Shown here: positions 46,598-59,900 of the stretch, piece by piece | Layout of the letters: each line of letters begins with the position of its first letter | How positions within the stretch are numbered: position 1 is the stretch's first letter | Assembly (NCBI GenBank): GCA_905331475.1 | Contig: CAJNYU010002338.1 | Span: 186,001-250,000, forward strand | Reading direction: 5' to 3' | DNA: 64,000 nt | Source of the DNA: Rotaria socialis | Lineage: Eukaryota; Rotifera; Eurotatoria; Philodinida; Philodinidae | The notes under the pieces: generated by a model | Database searches by the model: none | The model's input: the letters and a program-made list of their open reading frames with translations, nothing else | What the model was told of the DNA's origin: nothing | Translations under genes and position numbers: made by a program

Positions 46598-49518
46598 ATG
46601 AAGAAATCAAAAACTGAGGACTATATTTTATCTTGTACACTTCTTTAACTTAATTGAATAAACAAGGAACACCACTTAACAGTCTTTTTAAATTCATTTT
46701 TTCAGGTATAAAAGTATAGTCGTATAGAAATAATTATGAGGAAAAAGAAAACGGAGTTGTTTTCTTTTTTTTTCTTTAATAAAACTAAAAGTTTAGAGCA
46801 AAATAGGAAATCAATGTAATCGATTAATTAAACCAGAAATTAAATGTACCTCTTAAATTTTTGTTTTTGAAATTCTTTTTCAGATAATTCGTATCGTTAA
46901 ACAAACCAACATTTTTATTGATACTAATGTTGAAACAAATTCTAAAGTAATATGATTTTTGTAAAAAAATAATACTAATGTATTTTTCGAATATTTCTCA
47001 ATAGACTTGATGTAAGATATCGAAAAATAATGTGTTTGTATAATGAAATTTATCCATTTTGAAATTCATATGAAGTAATTCTTATAAGAGTGTGATATTT
47101 TGTCACATAAAGCACAGGTAAATAGAATAAATTTCAAGTCTTTTCATCGAAAAAATTCTTCGTTTTGTTTCAAGCTATTTATTCAAGAATGTGATGAGAC
47201 CATTTCATATCTAAAATTGAAATCTATTATTCAAACAATCAACGATTCTCAAACGTAATTTGCACTTTTTTATGATTATTCTATCTCTGTAAAACTGCTT
47301 CAATGAGTTTTTCGTTCGACTCTATCAACAAAGTATTTTTAATTTAGGATATTTAATCAAATGAAACTATTTATGTGCTCGTGTTTCTAAATTCAATATT
47401 CTTTTCAGCTTCATGCCTTTTCAATTCAAATGCATATTTTTGGAGTAACTATGAGTCATCGAAAAAGGCTTGATTTTTCTTTCATTATCAATCTTACTAC
47501 TTCTCATAGTTTGATAAGTTCAATCCATTCGTTTAGCCAAAATAACAATAGTTAGTGAAACAGCCATTTGTTCGGTTTGTATGTAGTTTTGTGCGAAGTG
47601 AAATTTAATATCTAAATAATTCCATGAATCGATCAAACGGTTACTCTTCTTTCGGGAAAATGATCCATTTTTCTAATACAACGTATAATAAAGCAAATAA
47701 AAATTATATCGAAGCATAGATCATCTGAGTTGTGCACACGAGACGCTATTTTCAAATTCTTTAGTATTTGTTTTTCTAGCATATAAATTAATCAAAACAA
47801 ATAGCTATCGAGTAATAGGGAAAGTCAGGCTTGAAGATTGGTGAAGTTGCGCTAGGCTATCTCTTGATAAAAATTAAAAACATGAAACTGTCATAAAATA
47901 ATAACTCTTTTAAGTTTAAATTGTTTTAGATATTTATGTGGAAGAAAACCAGTACTGACAACAAATATGATGATTTGATAAGGTATATGAATTTAAAGAA
48001 AAACTTCTATCAATTGTTTATTCTATTTTCCTTTAAATATGCTTAATACTATTGATTTCAAGCTGGTATTTATTCATATTAGACTAAGGACGAAAAACAA
48101 TTATGTGAAAAATAATTAGCTACCTAAGTTTGTATATATACATATATGTATGCTTTGTTATTGAGCAGCATCGAAGACAATCTGCTTATCAAAAAACAAA
48201 TAGATATAACTTGAGAGCAGATTTGTAATAAGCCAAAACTTTGATAAAAATCAAATTTAAACTGAATTCAATATGTTCTATCGTAGAACAGATAATGAAT
48301 TTGAGAGCGAAAAAACATCGTTATAAATTTCTCTTTCAATCTTTCATCATATTAAGCTGACTTAATATTAGGAATTAATTAGATTTATTTGTGAACAGCG
48401 TACTATTACGAGAGAGAATAGTTATTTCTATAGGTTACAAAAAATAATTTACGTAGTAATAAGACCATCGCTTTTCTGATTTGTTTCCACTCTCTTAATT
48501 ATACCAGAACAGGATTCCTTTAATCATCACACATATATTCAATACTATCTTGCATTTCATCTGATAGCACTGACATTTACTTTCTGTTAAAGAATTCTTG
48601 TTCTCTTGAATATAATTTAACAGATGACACGTAATGTTTATAATGTTGTTTTCCATTTTTTGATGCCAATAGGAGTTGACCTGCATTCGAATTTTTTACT
48701 TTCTAAAAATGATTCGAAGTTTTTTAAAACGTTGAATACTGAAATCTCAAAAGTAAAACCTACCTATGACTTTAACATCAAAGAAGAAGTCAACTAGCTA
48801 CTAATATTAAGTAAACGATGATACAAACATCGTTTTTCTACATGATTTTTATGTCTGTTTATTTTTTCTTCAAAGAATAATCGTTTTAGACTCGAACAAA
48901 TATAAATACGAAGATAATGATCATCAAATGAGTCAAAGTTTTAGAATGACTGAATTACATGCATAATAAATTGCTATGTTTGCATACAAAATTTCTTGTC
49001 TTCGTAAAAATTGATGTTGCTCTATAAATGTATCTACTACCTGTGCAAATATCCAAAATAAATGAATATTTAATGCTTCATTTTAGGCAATATGCGTTTA
49101 CAATAGTGGTCCGATTTATAAATTTCGATCATCTCAATTGCTGTTAATAACCATCAGAATAATTTTAAATAAGAGACATAATATTGTTTCGATAGATCGA
49201 CTAATATCGATTGATATATCGTAAAAATGAAACAATTTTTTGTTGATGTGAATCATCGTTGTTTATATTATTTATATTATCAATTTATTGCTAAACAGAA
49301 AGATAGATTTGAAAAAAACTTGTTTATCTTTTAAAACGAGATAAGTATTCAAATTTATATTATCAAGAGCAGACAAAAAAATGACGTCAGCCATTCTCTT
49401 ACCAGCGATGTTTTTATTGTTTCGAATCATTTGTTTTTACTATGAATTTTATTTTCTAGATTTTTTTAATGTTTTTCGCTTCTATTTATACTTGCTATTG
49501 TTATAATAAACAGTAAAA
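46598..49518. other. Intergenic spacer (2.9 kb)
   Basis: AT-rich; NEDD8 3' flank and G3BP 5' flank. No coding exon, RNA or repeat recognised. Confidence 0.5.
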
Positions 49519-51797
49519 ATGGCGTCATCATCTCCACCTTCAACTAACGCAACACCACAACAAATAGGTAAAGCATTTGTTGTTCAATATTATCGTCTTC
49601 TTCATGAGCATCCTGAATCTTTACATCGTTTCTTTTCCTCAACATCGACATTTATGCATGATGATCCCACGAAAAGTGTAACTGGCATAGAAGCTATAGC
49701 TAAACGCATTGAAGAATTATCCTTAAAACAGCGTCATGTTAAAATTCGTCAAGTTGACTGTCATTTAACTGTTGGTTCGTCAATTGTTATACAAGTTTGT
49801 GGAGAAATATCATCAACACCAATAGTTGATTCTCAAAGTCAACCAATTATGAAACGTTTTGTGCAAACATTTGTTTTAACACCAGCTGATAATTCAAAAC
49901 AAAAATATTATGTACACAACGACATTTTTCGATATCAAGATAGTTCAACAACAGTATTAACAACCGATAATAATACTAAAACATCGATGATATTAACGAA
50001 TAATAGTGAAGGTAAATTCATTATGGATTAGTTATTTCATTTTTTTTTATATATAACCTGTAAGACTCGTAGCGTCACAATTGGATTCAAGTTTTGAAGA
50101 TATTTTTTAGTATTTTAGAGTTGTTTTGTAGTATGTCTTTTTAAATCAAGTCTAGTAGAACCAGTTTGAAAACATTTTCTATCCGACGCTTGCCACTGCA
50201 AAGTTTTTACACTATAATGACAGTTTTTGAATTTCGACTGGGAGCTTAGAATAAAGACGGATCTCGTTGCATATAGATAAATAGATAGTTTTTAATTTAT
50301 ATTACCTTCTTACAATACAACTATCGTTAAAACGTTTAGGCTACATCACTCATACAAACTAATATCTTCGATTATTTTCTCGACAAAAGCAAAACAAAAT
50401 ACTTGAAAATTTCGCAATATGTCAAAGATTCTTTATCAAAAAGTATAGAACTATGCGATTTTTCGACTTGTAAAAAAACTCTGATAAGCATATTGAGGAA
50501 GTTCTTTTGTTCACTATAGAAATTCTTGGCAATGTAATTTATTGTTTAAGTTTAACAATTTAAAAACAAAAAGAAAAGTTTTCGTTCATAGATAAATGCA
50601 AGATCATTTGAATAACTCTTTCTAGTAATGACAACAGTCATGTCGTACTTTTCTTCCTATAGTGATTGCATAAAGAGTTTTTTCAAGACAAAACTATTCT
50701 TGAATTATGCTTATACAAGAAAGTAATCAATTTTGAAATGAATAAATTTTATAAATGTTCTTCTAGTGACATCATTTGGAACTCAGTCCGCTACAACAAG
50801 TTCATCGACAATTATGGAAACGCCTATGACACTATCAGCTTCTAACAACGTTGAATTTTTTGATAATACAATACCTGAAAAGAAAGAGGATAAACCTGAA
50901 ACGACGAATACTTCTTTAGTTCCTAAAATAACTCCACCAATAACACCGGTTGTTGATCAAGCAAAAAGTCAAGAAAGAGAACCGTCAGCAAAACCAAAAT
51001 CATATCGAGATGCTATCGGTAAAAAAGAAAAACCTGCTACTACTTCAACTGAGAATCAGTCAGCATCGACAGTAGTAACAACAACAACAACAACAACAAC
51101 TGCTACTGCCACCACTGCAGGAACAAAATCAAATAAATCAAATAAACAACAAAAAAAGGCTTCAAAACCTACTGGTAATCATAATCGAACAGCACGGGGT
51201 CACCCGCAAGATGCCAACGATTATTATGATGATTCTTGGTATTATGGAACAGGTGAAGAAGGTTATTTGTCGACTGGGTATACTGATGATCAAGAAATAT
51301 TCATTGGAAATCTTTCGGCTCAAGTAACAGAAAATGAAGTAAATTAATTCAATAAAAATATTTTAATTTCTTTTTTAAATGCATAAACTATTTTCATTTA
51401 GATTCATGAATTATTTCGCCCTTATGGTAGTCTTTTACTTGTTCGTATTGGTAATACAGGATCTCAAGTTGGTGCGGCAAATTTCGCGTTTGTTGTTTGC
51501 CAATCGATTGAAATGGCAAAGGCTATCGTAGCTGATCATGAAAATCTTTTAAAAACACAAAAAATAAATGTTGAAGCTAAAAAGCGTCGTCCTTTCCCTC
51601 ATACATTTCGTCCAACATATCCAACAGCTGCTTCTCCAACAAGTTATCAATCAACTGGTTATCCTTCATCATTTTATAACCATTCACCATATTATGAAAG
51701 TATGCAAACCCGTGGTGCTCGACGAGGTGGTGGCGGTGGTGCTAGTGGTGCTGGTGGTGCTGGCGGTGGTGGTGGCGGAAAAGGAAGCACAAAATAA
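49519..51797 (+). CDS. G3BP: Ras GTPase-activating protein-binding protein (G3BP), stress-granule RNA-binding protein
   Basis: Three exons, 49519-50011, 50767-51338 and 51402-51797 (phases 1 and 0), give 486 aa. The NTF2-like domain is at about 14-140 (GKAFVVQYYRLLHEHPESLHRFF, then FVQTFVLTP, YYVHNDIFRYQD). A long disordered Ser/Thr/Pro region includes the G3BP-typical KPKSYRDAIGKKEK. Then comes an RRM at about 352-430 (QEIFIGNLSAQVTENEI, ELFRPYGSLLLVRI, FAFVVCQSIEMAKAI). A short glycine-rich tail ends the protein, with a few RG pairs (RGARRGGGG). This order of domains is diagnostic. G3BP nucleates stress granules through NTF2 dimers and RNA binding. The tail is mostly poly-Gly/Ala with few arginines, a weak RGG box. 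Confidence 0.95.
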
Positions 51798-54700
51798 TAT
51801 GCTTTTTTTGTTTGTTTGTTTGTTTTTCTTTCTTTATTCATTTGTTTTTCATAAATATCAATGGTTTTTCCTTTTTTTTGGAGAAAGTGATATTGTGCAT
51901 TGGTCTTTCTTTTTTCATGTACTGATGAAGTCTCGGGGATTTAAAAAAAGAAGGAAATGAAGATGAGGATGAGAACTTTTATGTGGATCTCTATGTCTTT
52001 CTATGTGCGATTCTGTGTGGTCTTGTTCCTTCACCATTTTCGTTCTTGTTATCTTTGACATTCAACTTGAATAAACTTGAAAAGTAGCTATTTATTGCTT
52101 TGATATGACATTCAAACTTGAAAAATAAATCTATATAACTTCAGTAGAGATCAAGTCTAGTGAATTGTGTTTTCTTTTTCTTTGATAGGTATCATCCTAT
52201 AGATTTATTTTTCACATTGATCTACTTCATATGTAAATGTTCTAGAACTTTGAAAATATATTCGACATGCATTTCATAAAGTGTTCTATGATCATTCTCA
52301 TAGTTGATTCAAGGCGGCTGTAGGGAGTAATTTAAACAAATATTGTTTTGATGAAATTGTAATTTTTATGCCAATCATTGTGTGAGAGAGAGAGAGAGAG
52401 AGTCCTTTAAATATCGAAGATCTCCTGATTCATTTTAAGTAAAAATAAAAGACTTGGAACGGTTTAGAAGTAGAATATGTGAAATACAAAAAAGTAGCAA
52501 GAGAAATATTTTGATCACTGATATGCATGGTAATATAGAAATATTCATACGAAATTAAAAAAATACAATAGTAGTGAATAAAATAAAATTTAAAATAAAG
52601 GGAAAAAACAGTATATTATGATATAAGTGATGTTTCTCTGATGATGTTTGTCATCTTAGACATATGAAATGAAATTGTTGAATCGCCGATCAACATTGGA
52701 ACAACTTGATTTATATATTCAACTGTGAAGAAGTAAAATATTATAAACGATGATTGATGTAAAATTGAGAAAAAATATACTCATGTCATTATAAATTTTA
52801 TAATTTCATTTACCCTTGTTAATGATGAATAAATTAGATTTTAATTTTCAATATGAAGCTATTGAATGAATAATTAACATCAGAAATAATATTAACAAAA
52901 CAAAACTTCGTAGACAAACAAATAAAAAATCATTATAAGCGAAGTTAGATGACTCAGAATGATTCATGGCAGTTATCATTGCATTGTATTAAATCTAAGC
53001 ATAGATTTGCATAGATTTTCGTAAATTTCTAAATTTCTCAAGTTCAAGTATTACAATATTTAATGATTAAATTTAACTTTTAGATTCGATTTGTATGATC
53101 AAATTGATGTGTTTGGTCATAAAAAAATATTTATCGTACATCAGAAAGCAAGCGGAAAGAAAACAAAGAATTGACATTATTGTTAACGAAATTCCCTTAT
53201 GTACAAAGATGTGCGTGATCAGTAATTATATGGTCTAAGTCACATCACGGTGACGATGGATTCGATTGAGGTCACGATCATGATCGTGGATATTCCATTG
53301 ATCGTCTTAGCACGAAGTTTCATTAAATCGGTTATAGATGGTGGCAATATATAGAAGCATATCAATTCACAGTAGTGATACTCTGTGCTGATTCTCAATA
53401 ACCAACTTGCAAAAAACAGGAATCTTCATAGAAGTAAGTTTGACTAAAATCTAGGATTTTTTATAAAAAAAATTAGATCAATACAGTATTTTCGCATGTA
53501 GTATTTCTATTGATCCGTTCGATTTTGCTAATTTCGCTGCTTGACATTTTCATTTTCTTCATAAAGTCAGTGTGAACGGCTAGATCAAAAGTAGGATAGC
53601 CGTATTTTGTCTCTCTTTTACAATAAAGAGCGAATTCACCTACAGCTACTATTGTCAACAATCAGCGGAAACGTCATTAGCTACATCGAAATCTCTTGAC
53701 ATAATATTTCATATGCTCAAAGTACAACTCATAGTATAAAGCATAATCTATTGGTCAGATTTGACTCGTATGCTTTTTGTTTGTTTGTTGTTCTCATTCT
53801 CTAGAAGAAAGACTAAGTACAAAAAAAAATAGTATTCATTGTAGCAGAATCTCCCATTTCTAACTTTTGATAATATGAAGAAGCGAAACTTAGAAAATGT
53901 CGATTCTAGTAAGAATGAAAAGCAAACAGATCGAATTGATGCTTTGATTTGTATTCCTTTGTCTTTGAAATTTTTCGTTCAGTATAAAATATCATAAAAA
54001 CAAACGAGAAAGTTTAAAAGATTTTGTATTATTCAAGTTTCAACAACATTAGAATTAGTATATTCAACACAAATTCAGTCATTACTTTCTCTATTTATCG
54101 CTGTGAAAATGAACGATCATGGATAGTGAATATCCGAAAAATAAAAATTTGATCGATATTATTCTTTGGACACGCGGTGGTACGTGTCGACGAAGTTCTC
54201 ATTGTGAGAAGTAAAACCATAGCTAAAGTTCTCTTATTTTCTATCTTTGAAATGTTTGTTGATATAAACATATCTCTTTCGATTTATAGATGATAAGAGA
54301 AACATTGGTCCGAATGAATAAGAATCATCCTTATCCTTGGAAGAAAACGTCATAGAAAATAATATTCGTTTTTCATGATCTATTGATTTCTTCAATAATC
54401 GAGACTCATGGTTTGCATCGAATATTGTATCTGAGTAAAGTTCAAACATCACCTAGTTCATTCTAATTTTTCTATAATAGATCCGTTCTGGACTGAGACT
54501 ACAGAAATAGCTACTCTTCAATACACAGATAGATACATATGAATTTTACCTACATAGATATTTTTTGTAGATATAAACAATACGAAATATCATTCTGAAA
54601 TTTTTTTCTTGTTGCATATTAAAAAATTTGCTTTGTATGTGCCGCCATATTTCAAAAATATAATTGTGTCTTACATACTAATATAACTAAGCGATGAAAA

Positions 54701-54948
54701 TATCCAATGAGTAAAACCTCTTTTTTTTTGATTAAATGGAGACATGCTTCTATTGTTTGTTGCATTCCTCATAGCATACGTATATCAAATCCGATTAACT
54801 TTTGTTGTTCAATAGCGTCATCTAGACATGTCAACACTATTTGTTATCAAATCTGTCTCATTCGTTAATCATTGAACGAAATTGGACTTTGTTGTTTCAT
54901 CTTCTTCTTTTTATTTGCCTACGTAAGTTTGAAATAAATTAATTTTCA
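51798..54948. other. Intergenic spacer (3.2 kb)
   Basis: G3BP 3' UTR (AATAAA words near 52071 and 52124), then AT-rich DNA with a GA run at 52383-52402. No other coding exon recognised. Confidence 0.5.
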
Positions 54949-55689
54949 ATGGATGATACGACGCATTTAACTAATGATCAATCTATAAAATTATTTATTC
55001 AACGTGATTATTCTGAGGGTACTGGAGTCAAATTTCAAGAACGGTTTCCTTCTGAACTTCAAGGAAGAGTAATGAATTTTTTTTCTCTCTCTCTATTTTC
55101 ACGCTATTAGTTTTATTGATTTAGATTGATCGCGATGAATTCATTGGAATATTACGCGGTATCAATGATATTTTTGCTGACGCTGAAGCTTTATCATACA
55201 AGGCATTTATGGAAAATTGCTGTGCTTGTTTGACAGGTTACTTACTTTTACTTTGTATGTCTACACATTATGAAAAGGTACAATTTACAAGTATTTTTTG
55301 TGTTAACAAAAACGAAAATAATATTTAGTGTGTTAAACGTGCTGCAGAGTATATTGCAGAAAAAAATTTCAATGATCTTAATCGCCGTGGTATTTTTATC
55401 ATTGATCCAATGGAGAAAGGCCTACGATGTGTAAGTTCAAAGTTTTAATTAGAATATAGTGGTAATAAGACTCTTAAAAATTATAAGTAATGAGTACAAT
55501 CGTATCTGATGATATATTTAAGAAGAAAGTGCAAAACGTACCATTCTTTGATTTTAGATTTCTGAAGTGCTCAATAATATTACTGTTTTTAATATGACGA
55601 TTCATAGGAGTAATCGCAACAGACTCACTACAATAAATGAAAGTGCCACTCCTAGGTTAAATATTGAATCATACAATATTAAAAAGTAA
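54949..55689 (+). CDS. GOLGA7: Golgin subfamily A member 7 / palmitoyltransferase partner (Erf4-like)
   Basis: Four exons: 54949-55068, 55125-55277, 55329-55430, 55558-55689; 168 aa. KLFIQRDYSEGTGVKFQERFPSEL is the conserved GOLGA7/GCP16 start. It is followed by IDRDEFIGILRGINDIFADAE, the cysteine pair region CCACLTGY (the palmitoylated cysteines of GOLGA7), STHYEKCVKRAAEYIAEKN and IDPMEKGLRCISE. GOLGA7 is a Golgi-membrane protein that partners DHHC9-type enzymes to palmitoylate Ras. The C-terminus is about 25 residues longer than the vertebrate protein (137 aa), the main difference. The last exon is supported by the phase and by ISEVLNNITVFN in place of the vertebrate IEITIYED block. Confidence 0.92.
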
Positions 55690-56939
55690 AAATGTTTCAG
55701 ACAAAAGTTCTATCTAATTTTGTGTTAACATAATCCAATGACAGAATCTTACTTAAAAATTACACAGCTGCCGATAAATAAATATCATAGGAATGTTTTT
55801 GCATTGATAGAAATTATGGTTAAAACATGATTCTAAATAATTAAGGATATAGCTAAAAAGTAATATATGTCATTAGGCTATATTTATTATATCTTTTGGA
55901 ATAGTTGAGCTATATTCTTTTAGAATGATACGAAAACTTCTACATGAAGTTGGTGAAGAAAGTCTTCCAATTAGTAAATAGCAGTTCAATAGAAACTAAT
56001 TGGAGAATCTTAACGTGTCACTGACAAAACATTGTTCTTACAGTGTTTTTTTTAATGAATATCAGTTTTCTCTTCAGAAACGCTGATTTTTTAACAACTG
56101 TCGAATTAAAATTTTAATTTCTGGGATTAGCTAAATAACTTATTGAACCGTGACCTGAAATGTGAAATATTTGAAAAGTACTAGATTATTTTCTTCCAGT
56201 CTTTTTCGAATATTCTTTGTTTCATTAGGATCTCTACGATTTAGATAGTTCCACTCGGAAAGCGTTTAATAAACCAGAAGATTCTCTACTATGAATTGAA
56301 TAATATCAGAATAATGTCACGTAAACAAAGTACTAATATTTAAATTTATTTATTAGAAAATAACAGTTGCGAGTAATCGAAGAGGAGAATCACATATATG
56401 TGTCAGTCTAACTCGAAGTGTTTTGTATAGTGTGTCGATTTTAAACATAAATGAATAAAATTCATAGTCTTGCATTGAATTTCTGCAATAAAAAACCTAA
56501 ATATATTCTAAAGACCACCAAAGGATTTAGTTATGAGAAATTTTTGTTTCAAAAGTTTGCCACTCAATAGAAAAAATATTCTGTTTTAATCTATTATTTT
56601 AAATAAGGATTCTCTTCAAAAACAAAAGACAATTCATTGTTATTGATCATGTGAATAAAATTCAATTTTTGAAAATATTATTTAATATTTAGATTGAAGT
56701 ATGCATTTCGAATGTTCACCGATGATCAAAACTTTTCATGCTATGCAAATGTTTGCATTGCTAACATTTGTTTTATTTTGTTGAACAGTGTTTATGAACT
56801 TCTTTTTGTACTCTTAATAAATATTTCAAATTCTTTTTTTCTCTGTTATATGCAGTAAAACAAAAATTACTTTCGTGTAAAAAATTCAATTCTTTTGCTT
56901 TCACTCTTTATTTATTTGCTATTTAAGATTTGAACATAA
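55690..56939. other. Intergenic spacer (1.25 kb)
   Basis: AT-rich; GOLGA7 3' flank and RGS gene 5' flank. Nothing else recognised. Confidence 0.5.
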
Positions 56940-59900
56940 ATGAATGAACATTCTCGTTCTATTTTACATCGTATTGAATTACGTCGTAGAAATGAACGAG
57001 ATAAATTTGGTTTTGCAATTCAATATGAACAGCCTTGCTCGATATGTGTTTATTCGGGCAGTTTAGCACAAGCAAGTGGCCTTCGTTCAGGACAAATTTT
57101 AGCTAAAGTTAATGGATATAATGTACTTGATGCAAGACACGATGACGTTAAAAGACTCGTTTATGCTAAACATACAAATTTGCTTGTACTTGAAGTAAGA
57201 TTTTTACATCATATCAAATGTTTTCATATCTTGAATAAAGAAGAAAGATTTACTTTAGGTTCTCGATCCAGATGATGATATCGATGAAGAAGATAGTATT
57301 GAATGTAAAGAAAATATTTTATCTCCATCTACCTGCCGTATAACTTCGAAAATATCAGTGAATGATGCTCTTCGTGGACGAATTCTTCGCGATATTAACA
57401 CCGGTTCCTCATCAACAACCAATAAATATCCTATAAAACATTACTATAAAAAAGCTCGTGAATCTTTAACATCATCATCTCAAGATTCCACGACCAGTAC
57501 AACATCAGATACAATACTTAATCATCAGCATCATCATCATCATCATCATCATCAAAAATCTTTTCCTAGTATAAATCGTCAGCGTCTATCTAAAGTTCTA
57601 ATTAGTACAAATCTTCGAATGTTATTATCACAAATCAATGATATTATTCTATTAAAAGATATGTATTCATCATTAACACCGGGTGTTAATCTCATTGATT
57701 CTCAATCATCATTATCATTTAATCATCAAACATTATATACATTTTCTTCAATTGACTATCTTGGTTATTTCGATATTGATCATAATAATAATAATCAAAA
57801 TGAATTAGTTAAAAAAATACAAAAATTTCTCAAACGTTCAATATTAAATCCTGCATCAAATAAAATTGAATTTCATATTCAATGTAAACAATTTCATATA
57901 AGCCCATTATGGTTTAAATTCTTAGCTGGAAAATATCTAAGTTATATTTGTTTATTTCATACACAACCAACATTATTTGCTCTTATACTATATTGTTCAA
58001 TTAAAATTGATGAAAATATTAAAAAATTTCAATATGAACATAATTCAAGTTCAATGTTTGTTTTTCGTGCATCATCAATTGATGAAAGAAATAGAATAAT
58101 ACAATGTTTATTTACTCGAGCGAAGCATTGCTCAAATCATCAATGTACTATGGAAGATAAGCGCAAAAAAAATACATTAGATGAACCAGGTTGGTCTGAA
58201 TTTTCTTTTTGTTTTCAGATAATAATTCGCATTTTTCCTGTTCAGAAGTTCTGATATATTTTCCATCGATTCCTTTTACATCATGACACCATTGCTTAGC
58301 AATATATTCTATCGAGTTCTTGTATAGATCAAAAGTGTCTACGTATTAATCTTTCGTAAATTTTCTATAGATTCCTCAGTATAACTGATTGTCACTCGAT
58401 ATTAGAGTTGTTATTGAAATAAATTCGGGAAAGAAACTATACATATGTATAAAAGAACTATAAAATTAACATTTTCGAGCTGAACACTTCGTTCTGGATG
58501 TAAAATAAATCAACAATTACACAAGAAGACTCCAGCAAGTGGCTAATATTTTTTTTCCAATAAGTTTTCGATCATGGCATAATTGATTTTGACACTAGAA
58601 GAAATCGAAAACGGGTTTTTTCTTGATTTTTTAAAATTTTATGAAACTTTGTTTTTGCTCGAAACAAAATCCATCTATGCAACAGATGGATTCGAAAACT
58701 GTTTCATTTTTCTACTATTATCTTTTCAAATTAATAAATATAACAATGAAATTTTATTGTTCTGTTTGGACGAATTTCCAAAATTGACATCGAACGATAA
58801 AAAGCATTAAAAAAAACAATATTTCAACTACGAGCCGATTTTTTTTAAACTTGAATTAAAGCGAATAAAAAATCGATATTCGATTAAAACGACAGTGTGA
58901 AAGAATAAAAAAGATATTTTCTTTAAGAAAATCACTAAAATATTCGTATTTGAAGAGAATAAATCTATAGAAATGATAATTCCACGTGAGATTCCTTTCG
59001 TTGTATAATATCTATTGAATATGACTTATCGCTTAGCTGGACTGTTGATAGTGAAAATGTCACTAAATATCTCAGAGAGAAAAGCAGTTTCTAATCTTTA
59101 TATCTCGATAGTATCCATTGGTTTTTTATCTAGAACATATTATTCTATCGTTACTCACAGATTGATTCATTGCCATCAAGCTTTTAATTTTACCGAAGAG
59201 AAAAGTTAGGTTTAAAAAATTCGGCTATCGTCAATGAATGTATCGATTCATACTTTAAACCGTAGCTTTGCTTAAATTTTCTATGGCAATGAACTATTTT
59301 TGAGTGCTTTCTAGATACTTGTTCAACAAATAGTTCCTGTGCTACATCAATTGATTCAAATATTGATTCGTGTACAACAGGGACAACATCACAATCATCT
59401 GTAGAATCATCCTCACCCAATCCATTACGATCATCAATAGAAGAAGATGATCAACATCAACGAAGTATTCCACCACCACCTGAGTAAAAGCTTCATTTTT
59501 CTTTTTTTTTTAACAACAACAATAATAATAATAATAATAAAATGAATTTTCATTTATAAAGATTTAGTCACGACGATGATTCTTGTCCAGTACCATGTTC
59601 ATCATCTTCATCGTCATCTCTATCCGATGTTGAATTACTTGATAATGAATTAGGAGAAGATTCAACGTCAAAAGCAGTAACAACAGCAACAACAACGGGT
59701 CAATTTTTATGGATTGATCATCATCCTCGTCGACATTCATTTGCGAATGATTCGCATTTAATCGATGGAAATAATTTTCATTATCATCCTTCGAGCCCAT
59801 TTTTGGAGCATCCATCATTGATTGAGGATTTACGTGCAAGATTTGCTTCAGCTTATATTCTAACAACTGCTTCGGTATGTTGTCTATATTTCAGATTTGT

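Noticed and set aside
51568-51960. 130-aa Val/Leu-rich frame in G3BP exon 3
   Set aside because: Shadow frame of the glycine-rich G3BP tail and its 3' UTR.
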